NCBI GenBank assembly: GCA_001949185.1
Contig: BDGG01000016.1
Location: 372,001 to 436,000 of the forward strand
Reading direction: 5' to 3'
Length of the DNA: 64,000 nucleotides
Source of the DNA: Ramazzottius varieornatus
Taxonomy: Eukaryota; Tardigrada; Eutardigrada; Parachela; Ramazzottiidae
Shown in pieces: positions 13,228 through 25,787 of this stretch; position 1 is the stretch's first letter, and every line of letters starts with the position of its first letter. The notes below the pieces were generated by a model that had not been told where the DNA came from, ran no database searches, and was given only the letters and a program-made list of their open reading frames with translations. A program made the position numbers and the translations under genes.

Positions 13228-13985
13228 AAAATATTGCTGTAAACAGAAAGACCTTGATGAAATATCAAAAAAATTTTGCTCTTTTTTTACAGAATGATTT
13301 CATGTACTTAACTTATCCCAAATTTTACTTCTTTTCTCCGTGATGCTGAATTATATTAAAGCGGATGTTTTTCGATTAAAAATTCTGCAATGCGTATTTC
13401 TCATTTTTATCGATATGCTCCGCAGGTCGAGCGTTGTCAAATTGTCCGGTCAAACTGGCAAAGCTCAACAAAGTTGCTCATCCAACCTACACGTCTTTTT
13501 TTAGCTTTACACTTTTTCTATTCACGCTTTCTTTTTCCGTCCAATAATGGGCAAATTGTTTCTTGAAGTTTTATCGACAGCGCTAACGAAAATTTTCAAG
13601 TGGTCATGCGCGTTTTTTGAGTTGGCCTTTTTTGTTCTTCAAAGAAAGATGAAGAAAAAGCGCGTCGAAAGTTCAGACAAAAGCCGATATGGATAGCAAA
13701 GAATGAAGGTAGGAAAAAGCTCCATATGTGCGGCCTGGCTGACTTGCCTGCATTGATAATTTTTTCACGATAACGCAGCAAGTGCGTTTCGGTATTTTCT
13801 TTCACACATTCCAGCTTTATCAGCCATCACCTCAACCGAGACAAACCCTGCTGAAATATTTCCTAGCTGGGCAAAAAACGTCTACGTCGTTTCTCCCCAC
13901 CGAAATCCTGATAAATTTTGAGGACGGAAGGTATGACGACGATGTAGTCGACCGTAAGAATATTAATTATGGGACTAGGGCAGAT

Positions 13986-14087
13986 GAGGTCGACCAGATC
14001 CTTACCCCAAGTGGCGCACGTGTCTATTGTGACTGGCTGAAGGTGTACGTCACTTGGGAAAATGAACTGATCATTCGCCCACGTGCT
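13986..14087. repeat. Palindromic element, copy 9
   Basis: Intergenic. Core CAAGTGGCGCACGTG and GTACGTCACTTG; right arm GATCATTCGCCCACGT. Confidence 0.8.
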
Positions 14088-14915
14088 AGTTCTCCACATA
14101 GAGTTTTGCGCGAGTTTGTACGAGTACGTACACTGAGACACCCCGCAACAGGTAGAACACGAAAAATGAAATTGGGCCTATTTACATATAAATTAGCAAG
14201 TGAATTGTTGTTTGTTCGGTGGAACCGACCATACCAACGTTGGCAAATTTGTGGTTTTCCAACTTGGTTCAAGGATAACTGCTGTTTACTGCCTTTATGC
14301 ATTTACAAGTGACTACCGTGTTGACTTGTGTCTATGAGAAGGCGTGGTGCCTTGAGAAACCTAGCGATTGTTTACAGTCTCCGCCATCTCTGCATATTTT
14401 CCGTTTCATAATTTCTTTCCAGCGGTTCTCACCAAAGACGCTCACTGTTCATAGATATAAATACCGAGACGAGGTTGTTGGTCTCTGGTGGTTCCTTCTC
14501 CATCGGTTCTTTGACGAGGAACCATGTCAAGAAGACGTTGGATACTTGACGTCTGTCGATCTTGGCGATGAATTTCTAATTTTTGACAGCGTTTATCTTT
14601 CGTTCGAACCCTCTTCACTGAGCCGTCAGATATGAGAAGCCATACCACAGATGCAGAGCACCAGGCCAAGACCTGCACTTGCACCAGCACATTTACTCAA
14701 TTCCGTAAAAGCTATTTTCTGCCAACCCATCTTTGAAAGTTCCTCTAGCTAGTAAATCACTGCCCGTGTTACGCAACAGGCGACGAAACAAATTTCCCGA
14801 CCATCCCGCCCAAATGCAGAAATCCCTACAGTCCGACAGCTGAACCACCGAATAGAAGCAAATTGTATCTGGAAAAGTCGTATCAGGCAGCAATCACCAT
14901 ATGGGACCACCCAGA

Positions 14916-15020
14916 CCGGGCAACTGACTTAAACCAGATCGCCATCCCAAGTGGCGCACATGCTCGATGTATCAGACCGAAAGTGTGCGCCACTTGCAAA
15001 AATGATCTGCCCACGTCCCT
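14916..15020. repeat. Palindromic element, copy 10
   Basis: Intergenic, upstream of castor. Core CAAGTGGCGCACA and TGTGCGCCACTTG is a perfect 13-base pair. Confidence 0.88.
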
Positions 15021-15593
15021 CATGTCGTGAAATTTCGAAGGTCCCAAGATTTTTGTGTACTATGGCATCCTGATTTCATCCTGTATGAAAGGATTAGACT
15101 TCAGGGTTGTCGGTTTTCAAAACCCGGAGTGCAAGGGATGAGACGCACTCGTCAGTAGGAGGCAGTCTACGTATAAAGTACGCGATGACGTCACTGCAGC
15201 CCAGCAAATGTTGGGGGGTGTAAATAGCGCCAGTTCCACAGTAGCGTCTACTGTGTTACCAGTGTTTTTTTTCCACGAGGCCAATAGAAAAAAGTGGTGA
15301 GAGAGCGGCTTGTTTGTCTTTGGCTTGGTTTCTGTGATTTCTCATTTCTTTGGGGTGGAAGCGCACTGTATGCGTGTGTGCTCAACTGGTATGTCTAATG
15401 CATTCATGCACTTCTCGGCGTGTACGCGCAGCTATTTCCAGCTTACTTCATTCTTCACTCTGTATACTGGCACTGTAAACTCGGCAGGAACCCAATGTTT
15501 CAGACGACATTCACTACTGCATGTTGGCCTTGCAGCCTATCTTCGGAGACATCACGAGGTCTTCGCACTATCTAGCGCGCCACTTTCCTGGAA

Positions 15594-18500
15594 ATGTCCA
15601 AATTAGGAGCCATCTGCGACAAGCTGCGGCTTGGTGGCGCACCTTCTTCCCCTCCTCATCATACGTCCTCCCCTAAACGGGAACCGTCTCCGCCGCCTGT
15701 TTACACACCTTCGACTAACAAGCGGAAGAACTTTCGGCCGGTCAGCCTCAATGACAGAAATTCCACCAACCTTCAGCCCGTCGAAAGTACGCTCCAACAA
15801 CCGTCGACCTTCGTCTCGGAATTAGCGTCTGTAACTACGAAAACAACTTCGGTTATTGTGAGAGCCCCAACGAAAGAAGACAGAAGCAAGACTGACGAGC
15901 GGTTTGAGCCGGATCGAGAAGAATCAACAAGTGAGCCCACTTCCCCGCCAGAGTCCGCCGAAGAGCCTTCCCGTTATGTCTTTCGTGGTCCGCCAAGCTT
16001 TGACCAGCGTCAAGCACAGCTTCGACAAGACCTGTACAATGCTTCGATCTCATCCAACAGTTCATCTTTCTATCAGACGCAAGTCTTTCCCTTTATGGAT
16101 TACCGAAACTTTCCCAGCAATGATCACGACCGGAAACACAAACGTAAGTGACCTTTACCTCATATCGTCATCATCACAAATCTCAAATTTTCTGTAAGAT
16201 ATGCGGGAACTTAATTACGGGCTCGATATGCTAACCTGTCATCGATTGTTTAGGGAGGAATACGTATGAAAGGAATGGTGGTGAGGAAGACACCGACGGC
16301 AGTGTGAACTACAACGATAGCGACGGTAAGTCTTTATATGTTGAATTTTAATGATGATCAGCGTTGTAAACGTTCTGTTCGAATGAATACCAACGCGATA
16401 TTTTTTATGGTCTGTCTACGCGTAACCATTGAGGACAGTTTTTCCGAAATTGGATAAGGCACCATAAGTAGAATATTAAAGAAATTAGCGAGCTCGAGGT
16501 TTTTTATGGGGTCGAACTTTCTGGCTTGATCACGATCAGATCTAGAGGAGGTCAAAGCCGGATTTACGTGTGTAATTCGAGGTGCAGAAAAAGCTGAACT
16601 GAGAGAATGTGCGTCGATTTTTTCGACAGTAATGGGGGAAAAAAGAGCCTACTCAGGCTCGTAAATTCTCATGGATGGGTGATTACGAAAACACGGCGGG
16701 GTTTTTTGTGCTGAGTGTGGCGTATTACACGTATCCTGCAATGGCGCTTTTTCTCTGTTATTTCTGGGTTCTGTTCTGCTCTTAACACAGTTCTTTCAGA
16801 CGGAAAACTCACAAATGGCGGATTACGAGACGTCGACGTTGCTGGCGACCCGGGCCTGCTACAAGAACCAGAAGTGCCACATGATGGGAAAACGGCTGTC
16901 AATCGGCGCTCAAGGAAGAACAACACACTCCATTTAGGTTTGTTGACTCTTCAACATACAGTCAAGCTAGTGATCACTGTACCACCATCAGATTTGAAAC
17001 AAGAATAGTAAACCAGATTGAGTACCGAACCCAATGACGCCGTCATACTTATTCTCCTACCATCACCAAAACCTTCTCGATCAAAAACTTTGATCACGAT
17101 GAAGTCCGAAAAAACACTTCTCTTTCTTCAACCGACGCATAAAAGAATATAGGATAAAAACGTAACCCAAAATCTCACGGGAGATATCGCTCACGTGACG
17201 TCGCCTCACTTCCGTTTCACCTATGCAATGAACGATATGGAACGTGGGCAAATGAGCTAAGCTCTCTCCCCAGTGGCGCAAGTTTTCATTGATACTGCTT
17301 GACAGTGTGCGCCACGTGGGAAACGATGTGGTTCAAATCATTGCCCACGTCACCATATTACTTTCGCTATTGGGTCGAAAACAGTTTGAAAACAAAGACG
17401 ATTGAAAACGGTTTTATGTCGATATTTGTGTTTCAGGTGGGACGAAAGGAAGCGGGAAGTTCAAGTGGTCGGGTGTTCGCAACAGTATTCGTTCATTGGA
17501 TATCTGGCAGTACGTGCGCCAGTAAGTTACTTTGCTTGAACTTATTCTGACATAATCTTGCGTAACCTCAACGTCTTTTCTGAATATTTTTTCCCACTAC
17601 TCAGAGCATATTTGGTGTTATTTTTAGAGGTAATGAAACATGCCAATCAGCGGAATGCCGAAATTTGGGCCTGAAAGAGCACTACCACTGCAAATCATGC
17701 CCTAACAAGGTGCGAATTCAGTCATATGTCAACATGGGCGTATTCTGTTAGTGCAGTTTTTGACAGCGGCGTATATTCAATTAGTAATTATCTCATGTAT
17801 CGGCTACAGGTGATATTCCGTAAAGAGGAAATGATACGACATGTCAAATGGCATAAAAAGCGAGATGAGACCATGCAGCTGGGATTTCTGCGCTTCAGCG
17901 GAAATGATGACTGCTCAAACCAATTTGGGGCTTGTCCTCATGCTGGTCGACAAACTCATTACCACTGCCTCATGGTAAAACCAAGAAACCAGCCACAAAT
18001 ATCCTATTCTGTATTCGGAAAATTTTGAAGATCCCAGTCTCGATGTTTCATTTTACAAATATCAAAGGGTCGGAAAACACACTCGAAAAGTTTGCTTTTT
18101 GCCAAGTGGTGCACGTTTGCGATATAGTTGGCCGAACGCGTGCGCCACTTGAAAAAACAACCTTGTCGAGTTTGTTTGCCCAAAATGGCGCACGTGATCA
18201 GTGTTGTTGGACGAAAGCTTGCGTCACTTAGAAAAACGGTTTACTCCGGTTCGTTTGGTCAGTTTCCAATCGTTTCTTTCTCGGAAAAGCTTGCTCGAAC
18301 TTCTTTTTGTTGCTTACAGAAACCATGTACGAAGGTCTACACCAGTACAAGCGACGTCCAGATGCACGCGGCTCTTCACCGGAAAGAGATAGCCATCAAG
18401 AAGGAAGGGTTCCAACGGTATCGAGCGGTGGACGACTGTGGCGACATACAGTGTACCTTTGCGCGGACCACGCATTTTCACTGTATCCGTTCGGACTGTA

Positions 18501-21500
18501 CCTTCACCTTTCGGAATAAAGCTGATATGGGTAAGCAGTGACTTCGAGTCAAAACGCAACGAATTTTGTGATGGAACATCACAGCGGTTGTCTTGCTAAA
18601 TTTATTCATCTTTGCAGAAAAACATAAAGCCTACCACGCCAAAAATGATGAATTGGCCAAAGACGGATTTCGCAAATTCATGAAATATGAGCACTGCCGC
18701 TTCGACACTTGCCCGTATTCGAAAAGTACGTGCAAAACCTGTCCTGCTTCGAACTTTCAATTAATATTTCAAAAATAATCCTCGGCTTTTTCTTTATTGC
18801 AGTTATGAACCATATTCACTGCTTGAAACCAGGTATGCGTCACATCTTCCATAAAGTACAGCCATCAACAGGGAAGCAGCACGTTATAAAATGCGGAATG
18901 TGTCAGGGATGAGCTTCGTGATTGCCCGTCCAAATATTCGTTACATGCGTTCCCAACTTCCTCCTGCCTGTTTTGATTGTCTGTCAACTACGGCAGCTGC
19001 CTCCATATTTGACAGCGGGACGCGGCAAAATTTGAAAATTAAAAATACGGCATTGTTATATGGTCGATGCAGTGTGACACGACAGGTGCTTTTGCAATAG
19101 CCGTGAAACTTCCTGCTCATAGAAATCAGGAAGACTCATCCCCATGAGCGAGTTCTTTCCCACACCGTCAACAGGATCGTATTTAGGAACTCGACAAACA
19201 AACTCGACGAGATTATTACAAGTGGCGCATTGTTCCAGTGTCACCAGCTGCAAGCGTGCGCTACTTGGAAAATAATCACGTCGAGCAAGTTCGCCGAGCT
19301 CCCATCCAAGCGAAAACCCGGCCACACAAGAAATTCTGAATCTATCTCAAATTTCGAGAGAAGACTGAGAATCAGTACGACAGCTGAACTCAAAAGCTTT
19401 ACTCGGTGTCTTAGGTTGTCGATATGTCTTCACTTCGTCGGCGCAACTGCAAGCTCACAAGCGAAAACATGACAAGAGTGATTTCTTCCAGTCTAACGCA
19501 TTCGACCGAGAGCTCAAGCCGCAACAGCAGCCCACCTACTCGTATGGTTCTTCGGACGAAGAAGAAGACTCACCGTCTCCTCGACCAAACCTGCTGCAAT
19601 CTTCTATGTCCTGTTCCTACTCGTCAGACGAGTTGGACAACGGTGGTTCCGACAGCGAGGAGCCCTACAACAGCGATGTCGGCCATTGTGTCTATGAGAA
19701 AGGTCCGATTGATCAAGTCATGTTTAATCCGCCGGTAATACGTGGCGCAGAGGCGGCTAATATGTTGCAAAGCCATCATTTTCACAATGGCCATTACCAG
19801 CATATCAATCGACCATCGGTATTGCCTCAGGACCGAGACCGGTAAGTATTAAAGTGAATATCTGGGAAATTTATGCAGTCACTCACCGTCGTTACAGAAC
19901 AGCCATGTTTTGCTAATATCGCTTTGCACCTTTCTTCAGGAAAAACATGTCACTTTTACACTCAGCACTTCAGCTTGACAATGGCCAAGCCACACCTTTC
20001 GCTGAAAGACCTTCGTCTTCGCCACATATGGCTACACCGAAGATCTATCCGCTTTTTCCTACTGAAGTCCTTTCCAGCACGCGATGTGACGCTAACAATC
20101 CCACGTGCAAGCCTTCCGGTACGGTTCAAAAGAGATTCAGCTCAATATCCAAAACATGCTGTTTGAGACGTCGCAAATGGATTGACGATGATCAGTCATC
20201 TCAAGTGGCGCACTTTTCTATTATTATGGGCTGACAGCGTGCGCCACTTAAGGAAACTATCATGTTCAAGTCATTTGCCGATATCCCTGCATTATGCCAA
20301 CGGGTATTTTTTGATGCTGTTCTCCCCGAGCAAAATAACGGTGCACGCTTTTCCAATGTCTAGATAGAATCGCTGCGATGCGGAAACCCTGATATTGAGT
20401 AGAGAATGATTGGGTGTTTTTCTTCTTAACAATGAGTATTTTTTATTCTGACTGCATTTCTCAGGGTCGTCCTTGAACTTGCTGATGCCATCTGCATCAA
20501 CCATGGCCACATCGTATCCGCCCTTCAAGAGAAAACGCGGTCGCCCGCCGAAAAATCCCGTCATCGACGTACACGTCTTTCCTTCGACACCGAACGCCAG
20601 CCACAACCAAGCCATGTTCAGCAGTTTCAAGCTGGGCAAAGGTGGCGTCCTCATGGATATCCGCCAAGAAAGTGCGAGCGCCCAGCAGCAACGAGTAAGC
20701 ACACAAAACTCAACATTAAAAACTCAAACCAAAAATCCCCAACATCTTTTTTATTACAGCAGACCTTCACCGTGTTTCCCAATGGACCATCCGAGAGGGT
20801 CCGCCAAGTTCTGCCAAAGTTATCGCAAGCAGTGGGCGGAGACCTTCCCGAAAGTAAGACCTCATTCTTGCCCAGCTGAACTGGCGCACCTTGCTCGAGT
20901 CATCCCTGGACGTTTAAGCTCTTGCTCTTTACAGAGTCGCCCACTTGCCAATACGGATCCTGCGTTTACGCAGGAAGGGATCACTACCACTGCACTCATC
21001 CACGGTGCCATTTCGCTTCGGAGCGAGACGACATCTTGGTTCTCCACATTCGCGAATTCCACGTAGGTTCTTGATCCCCTCTGAAATAGTTCCATCACTG
21101 TTGGAAACTTCAAGATTCAGTTTTCTTCCTGTTGTAGACAAACATCGACATCATGGAGGGCTACGAGTTCTTCGACCAGTCCGTGGACTGCGACCTAGCC
21201 GGATGTGCGTCCAACCGTCTGACCAGACATTTCCACTGCATGAGGCCTGGCTGCTTGTATTCTTTCGTACGGTACGTCACTCACAAAAAGTACAGAAAAT
21301 TATTCTACCATGTAGTTCCACCGACGTAGACCTTATAGAATTTTATTATCGCTTCACAGGTATGACACGATGGCGACCCATGAAGAAAAGCACAGATTAG
21401 CCGGAACGTCTTCGTCCTCAACTTTTCCCTCCGCAACGCCACCTGCCGAGGACCCTCCGCACCCTCCTCCACCATCACCTCCTCCTACTATGCTCGAAAG

Positions 21501-22903
21501 ATCTCCACTCCGTCCCGAACCGAGAATGGAAGTCGAACCAACCCAGCACCGACCAGTCACCATAGTCAAGCCGGAAGAGTTTCAAGAAGGTCGATTCTTC
21601 TGTCATCCCATGCTGTCCAAGATGCACTACTTCCCACAAAAACCCTGTGTCCATTTGAATAGCTGTCGACTCTCCGAGCGAGAGCACTTTCACTGTGATC
21701 GCTGCGACTTTGCCTACACATCCCCGCTACGCCTTCAGAACCACCTGCGTAAATGCGACGTCCAGCGACCGCAAGAACCCACTCCGTCGAGCTCCCCGCG
21801 CCCTCTGCTGCCCAAGTACCCACTGAACCTTCTAGCTTCCGCTGTTGGTTCGCCATCAGTCCGTTATCCTTCTGCTTACCAAAACAGCATAGCCAGTTCG
21901 GACAGCGAGCAATACGACACGAAAGACAGCAGCCAGGCAAATCAAAGCACGAGTAAAAAACTGAAATTTGTGACAGTTGGAGCTCCTGGTCAGCGGAACT
22001 CTGGCACTCAACGACAACCAATACCGGAAGGTAAACTAGTTCCTCATAAAAATAGATCATGGTACTTCGACATTACTGGTTTGATTTTTACGCTCGTGCA
22101 ATGCAACTCCTCTGTTAGGTTTTCAGCGCTTTTTGTGCACTGAAACTTGCGACTGGCCTGAATGCGTCCTCTCCGGAAAGCAAACTCACTGGCATTGCAC
22201 CGACCAAGACTGCCGGCAATTCTTCTCCGACAAAACACGTTTGGAAAGACATACGGAACGGCATCGTCGGTTAGCTGCCATCATCGGAAACGACTTCCGC
22301 CGATACTCTGCGAAAGTAAGTCAGAACACAAGCAGTCGAAAACAACCGGCGCACGACTACATAGCTCAGTCCTGCAATCGTGCGCGATTTGACCAGAGGA
22401 GAAAATCGCTTTATGGAATACTGTATGGTAATCCCTCTCATTAGGTATCATGCGGCGACCTGAACTGTACTCTGAAAAACTCGAGCCACGTTCACTGCTT
22501 GCAGTGCGATAGCTTTGTCTGTACGGAGACTGCGAAGATCGCCACACATCGGCGAAGCCATTTGAAGCAGGACGCGGTAGCCGCAGCCGGCTTCGACAAG
22601 TATTCCTTCCGGACGCCATGTCCCATCACTTCGTGCCTCTATCACAACCAAACACACTACCACTGCACCAGATGCAAAAGTGTCGTCAAGTTAGTTCTCT
22701 TGAATACCGTCCAGTTTCACAGAGATATATTTTCGTGTTCCACTATGATGGTTTTGTGTGGTTGCAGCACGATGTCTCAAATGCAAGCTCATCAATCGAA
22801 ACACGAGACTAGCTTTCCCTCGCCAAGATTCAATTTCTCCCAACTGAAGACCGAACTGGGAGACAGTGCCGACGATGGCGACATCGACATCGAATCAGTT
22901 TAG
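15594..22903 (+). CDS. CASZ1: Castor-type zinc-finger transcription factor
   Basis: Castor/CASZ1 proteins are nuclear transcription factors of neural and heart development. Exons: 15594-16143, 16254-16325, 16800-16937, 17437-17521, 17628-17709, 17810-17974, 18320-18530, 18618-18725, 18803-18832, 19415-19841, 19940-20118, 20465-20694, 20760-20853, 20935-21062, 21138-21271, 21360-22030, 22119-22315, 22445-22689, 22768-22903. They join in phase and give 1293 residues. I count ten castor-type fingers: a Cys pair, an H-x-H-C core (HYHC, HFHC, HIHC, HWHC), a further Cys in most and a terminal His pair. Diagnostic family stretches include [14 protein letters not shown] and [12 protein letters not shown]. 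An AT-hook-like [10 protein letters not shown] lies in exon 20465-20694 between finger blocks. The N-terminal 180 residues and the 21360 exon contain Pro/Ser-rich low-complexity sequence. Five palindromic repeats sit in its introns, two of them adjacent. Confidence 0.95.
17241..17352. repeat. Palindromic element, copy 11
   Basis: In a castor intron. Outer arms AACGTGGGCAAATGA and TCATTGCCCACGT pair well; core CCAGTGGCGCA and GTGCGCCACGTGG. Confidence 0.85.
18086..18182. repeat. Palindromic element, copy 12
   Basis: In a castor intron, directly followed by copy 13. Core CAAGTGGTGCACG and CGTGCGCCACTTG; right arm GTCGAGTTTGTTTGCCC. Confidence 0.85.
18183..18266. repeat. Palindromic element, copy 13
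   Basis: Abuts copy 12 with no spacer. Core AAATGGCGCACG and CTTGCGTCACTTA; right arm GGTTCGTTTGGTC. Confidence 0.75.
19186..19304. repeat. Palindromic element, copy 14
   Basis: In a castor intron. Left end GGAACTCGACAAACAAACTC, right end GTTCGCCGAGCTCCC; core CAAGTGGCGCA and GTGCGCTACTTG. Confidence 0.85.
20185..20287. repeat. Palindromic element, copy 15
   Basis: In a castor intron. Core CAAGTGGCGCAC and GTGCGCCACTTA; right arm TCAAGTCATTTGCCGAT. Confidence 0.85.
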
Positions 22904-23458
22904 TCATCCCTGCAGTTTTCTTCTTTTAGATTCGTTCCGAACATAGCTTTGATCTGATACTCTCCAGGCTGTGATTGTGCAGGAGTGATAAACCAGCTCA
23001 ATATTCTGAACAGTGAAAGCTTTACACGTTTCAGTTTCCGTTAAGCTTCACATGGGTTTTACAGGTTTTGATTTTCACTGACTGACTTTCATAAATTTAT
23101 GCAGTTTCTCCTCACCTTGCATTATGCGAAGAGTTTCTTCCGCGTCAGAGTTCTTCCAGATCGTCTTGCTCTTTACGGCTTGACCTGTAAGTAAAGACAG
23201 CACAATGGAAATGGTGGCCACAAACCGCCCTTGCCGTACCGGCATAGCGCATCGCCCTCACAAGGGCGTTAAGGCAGATTCCCGTTCGAAATTTTTCCGA
23301 TCATCTATGAGCCTATTTTGAAGTCATTAAGTAGAGTATTCTTCCCGAGAAATAAATTATTACCTTCTTCGTCCTTATCCATTCCTCATCTTCGCTGGTT
23401 GATAAATAGGTAGCTTGAAGCTTGTGGATGGTTCTGGGACCGCGTTGGCGGAGATGCG
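22904..23458 (+). other. CASZ1 3' UTR and short spacer
   Basis: An AATAAA at 23351-23356 is the likely polyadenylation signal of the castor gene. It lies only about 100 bases before the next start codon, so the two same-strand genes are tightly packed. A GC-rich stretch at about 23225-23285 can form small hairpins, but I cannot assign it to an RNA family. Confidence 0.45.
23351..23356 (+). other. Polyadenylation signal, castor gene
   Basis: AATAAA about 450 bases after the castor stop codon, just before the next start codon on the same strand. Confidence 0.5.
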
Positions 23459-25392
23459 ATGAGGGATGATCATTTTGACGAGTTGGTCTACAGCGATGTC
23501 AGCGAGTGGCTAAAAACTCATGACGAGCAGCGTGCCGTCCTGCTTTTTCCTCCCCTGCTGAACAGATACAGGTACCGTATCCATCTGCTCATTCAGGAGG
23601 CCTTCCCTACCTTGAAAACTGTCTCCCTCGGCCAAGAAGAGTCCAGACGCACCGTGGTTTATCCTGCAGAGATACTCATCTTCCAGCGGCCGCCTTTCAC
23701 CCCGCGCACTCCTCAGCCATCGACAATGGACAGACCGTCCAGCAGTGGGAAGAAGCCCCGTCCGTCGGCGCAACCCTACGTCCCACCTGCACTGAGAAAT
23801 CACGACAGTGAACCAAAGAAGCCACCATCAACTGCAAAGAGGAAAGAAAACTTACCTAACTCTGCGACAACGAAGCCGTCCGCACCAAACGACCCGTCGT
23901 CCGAATCTTGTCCCGAACCCGCAGCCGATACTATTTCACCTCCGATGGTAAGGTTTACCGCAAGAATCTCGTATAGTCTGTCAGGAAGAGCACTGAAGCG
24001 AGCGAGGAAATTTCAGAAGTAGTTTGATTAAGTGCTCGAAATTTGGGCTAATCAATAATCAACGGTTATTTAGTTCCGAGCGGGGTGAGGGCCGCGCGGG
24101 GGGACGGCAGTTGTCGGGTGGTCAACGGTCAGCCCTTTGGGGCGTTCCGGCTTGCGTGCGGTTTGGCTTTCAGACGCCGATATTTCGGGTTTTTTTGCAG
24201 TATTCTGGAAAAAGGCATGCAGCGCCATCGTCTTCAACCTCCACAACACCGACCTATGGATCCAATGGGGCAATTTCCGAAGAAGTCACGGAGGTGAAGA
24301 AACACTCCGAAGTTCCTGCTATATCCGAACCGTCGCACAGGTCGACGAGGTCTTCGAAGGACGTAGCAGCCGAGCTTGGTGGACTTACGCTGGAAGATCC
24401 GCGTTCTTCAGCTTCGTCGGGACTTAACACGGCCCACGTAACCGTGCAACACAACGGGACACAAAAACCACCGCGCGGAAATTCGGAAGCTCCTGCCAGA
24501 AGTGTAATGGTACTACGGCGCCCAGGCTCGATAGACTCCAACTCCTTCGCAAACCCACAGACACCTGCAGAGCACAAGGCTGTCAGTAACGAGCTATCTG
24601 ATACTATACTTCAGGAGCTGACAGCTGCCTTTGGTGAATCCACCACACTGTACGAGCCCGGAAAGTCCTACCGTCAATATGGCCCAACCGACTTTGACGA
24701 TGGCGAAGCTGGTGGCTACAGCCACGTCCTGGAAGCTTACGATTTCCCTTCAAGCTTTGTTACCGAAGAACTGACCAAAGATATTCAGCTGATAACTCAG
24801 GCACGTAAAACTCTCGTCACAAAAATGATCTCTTCGTGGAAGAGATCATTTGAGAAAACGATCTAGGCCTAGATCGTTTTCTCAATTGGCGCATGGTTTC
24901 ATTATCATTGGCCGGAAGCGTGCGCCACCTGGGAAAACCATATGTGGGAATTCATTTGCCAGCGTCCCAAATATTCTACGTATCATGTATTTGAGTTATG
25001 TTCATATTTTTTTGGCATAGGAGTTCTTCGATTTGAGATGGGTGGACGATACGCATGCGCTTGTGATATTCAGCAGCGACGGTGCAGCCAGGAGAGCCTA
25101 CAGGGCTTACTCGCCCGCAGCCAAAGTCAAGCTTCGTCTACTTCCCGAAGCTTCGGAGCAGGGTAAGAAGAAGGCTCGGGCTTGCGCCCAGTCCGACACA
25201 CTCAGTCCCTTTAAGCACCGTCCAGAAACCAGTGCCGCGGCGGCCAGACGGATGGTAGCCGGGGCGTTGGGTATCAAGATCGACGTCCCGAAAGAGAAGC
25301 GCGAACAAGAACGTCGACAGCTGACCGACGCCAAGCAGGAGAAGGTTTTAACAGCGAAACGGAAGGAGGACGTGTGGGAAGGACTAGTCTAA
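23459..25392 (+). CDS. R3HCC1L: R3H-domain protein, R3HCC1/R3HCC1L-like
   Basis: Exons 23459-23947, 24201-24800 and 25021-25392 give 486 residues. The N-terminus resembles an R3H single-stranded nucleic acid binding domain (residues about 5-85): the Arg-x3-His signature is visible as RYRIH, followed by a hydrophobic core and a VVYP ending. The middle is a disordered Ser/Pro/Thr linker. The C-terminal 170 residues match the family's conserved part: the stretch YSHVLEAYDFPSSF leads into an RRM-like fold with WVDDTHALVIFSS, then a Glu/Lys/Arg-rich helix ending KRKEDVWEGLV. R3HCC1 and R3HCC1L are poorly characterised; some are linked to exon-junction or RNA complexes. Intron 2 has a GC donor (CAG|GCACGT) because only that site keeps phase 0 into EFFDLRW. 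The intron also carries nested palindromes. I cannot choose between the two paralogue names. Confidence 0.85.
24822..24886. repeat. Two adjacent perfect hairpins at a repeat boundary
   Basis: First hairpin: AAATGATCTCTT and AAGAGATCATTT around a CGTGG loop. Second: an uninterrupted 36-base palindrome at about 24850-24885, made of TTGAGAAAACGATCTAGG and its reverse complement. The second half is the left arm of palindromic copy 16. Confidence 0.8.
24868..24969. repeat. Palindromic element, copy 16
   Basis: In the GC-AG intron of the R3HCC1L-like gene. Core CAATTGGCGCA and GTGCGCCACCTGG; right arm AATTCATTTGCCAGCGTCCC. Confidence 0.8.
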
Positions 25393-25787
25393 CTTTGCAC
25401 TGTCTCTAGAAATTATTTATTTTTGAACTTTGCCTTCTGATGGTTCTGATGGTTTTGATGGTTCTTTTTTGGTTCTGATGTGAATATCTACTGTTTTTCT
25501 AGCATCTGAGAGATTTCATTATCCAAATTCCATCCGTTGTTTATAGCTTTGTACGAGTAGCGTACGAATCGTCCACAATTTACACAAGAATTTTACGAAA
25601 TACGAAAGCATTTTCACCTTAATGTCAGTTTTAAATAAGTGTACCGTACGTCATCACTAATTTTGGTAAAAAAGATACATGAAGAAATTCACACATGTGA
25701 CATATTGACATTGAAGACGTCCGGGTTAGAGGTACGCGTCTGCCAATCGGTTCCGTTGGCCACTGTGTCCTACGAAAAGCATATGAG

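Larger units (their letters stand above)
12182..15593. other. Intergenic region with three palindromic repeats
   Basis: No convincing exon is seen. An AATAAA at about 12772 may end the preceding transcript. Three copies of the palindromic repeat lie at 13113-13227, 13986-14087 and 14916-15020. The open frames around 13782-14312 run through a repeat copy and are not credible genes. The last kilobase probably holds the castor promoter and 5' UTR. Confidence 0.5.
24801..25020 (+). other. Apparent GC-AG intron
   Basis: The conserved protein frame requires phase 0 on both sides. The only donor that gives this is GC after CAG at 24800. The nearest GT (24805) would shift the frame. The acceptor TTGGCATAG at 25020 is normal. 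Confidence 0.55.

Noticed and set aside
13782-14312. 176-codon open frame between the coiled-coil gene and castor
   Set aside because: It runs straight through palindromic copy 9, has no recognisable domain and no supporting splice structure.
18128-18541. Long open frame overlapping castor exon 18320-18530
   Set aside because: Its first part is palindromic repeat sequence read through an intron. Only the part from 18320 is castor coding.
23225-23290. Possible tRNA-like or small structured RNA (contains CCCTCACAAGGGCG and GTTCGAAAT)
   Set aside because: The GTTCGAA is not flanked by a T-stem and no acceptor stem closes. The hairpins are short and fit 3' UTR sequence.
24024-24200. Reading the R3HCC1L-like middle exon upstream of 24201
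   Set aside because: The upstream part of that frame is intron: the acceptor TTTTTTGCAG at 24200 and the phase 0 junction from 23947 explain it better.
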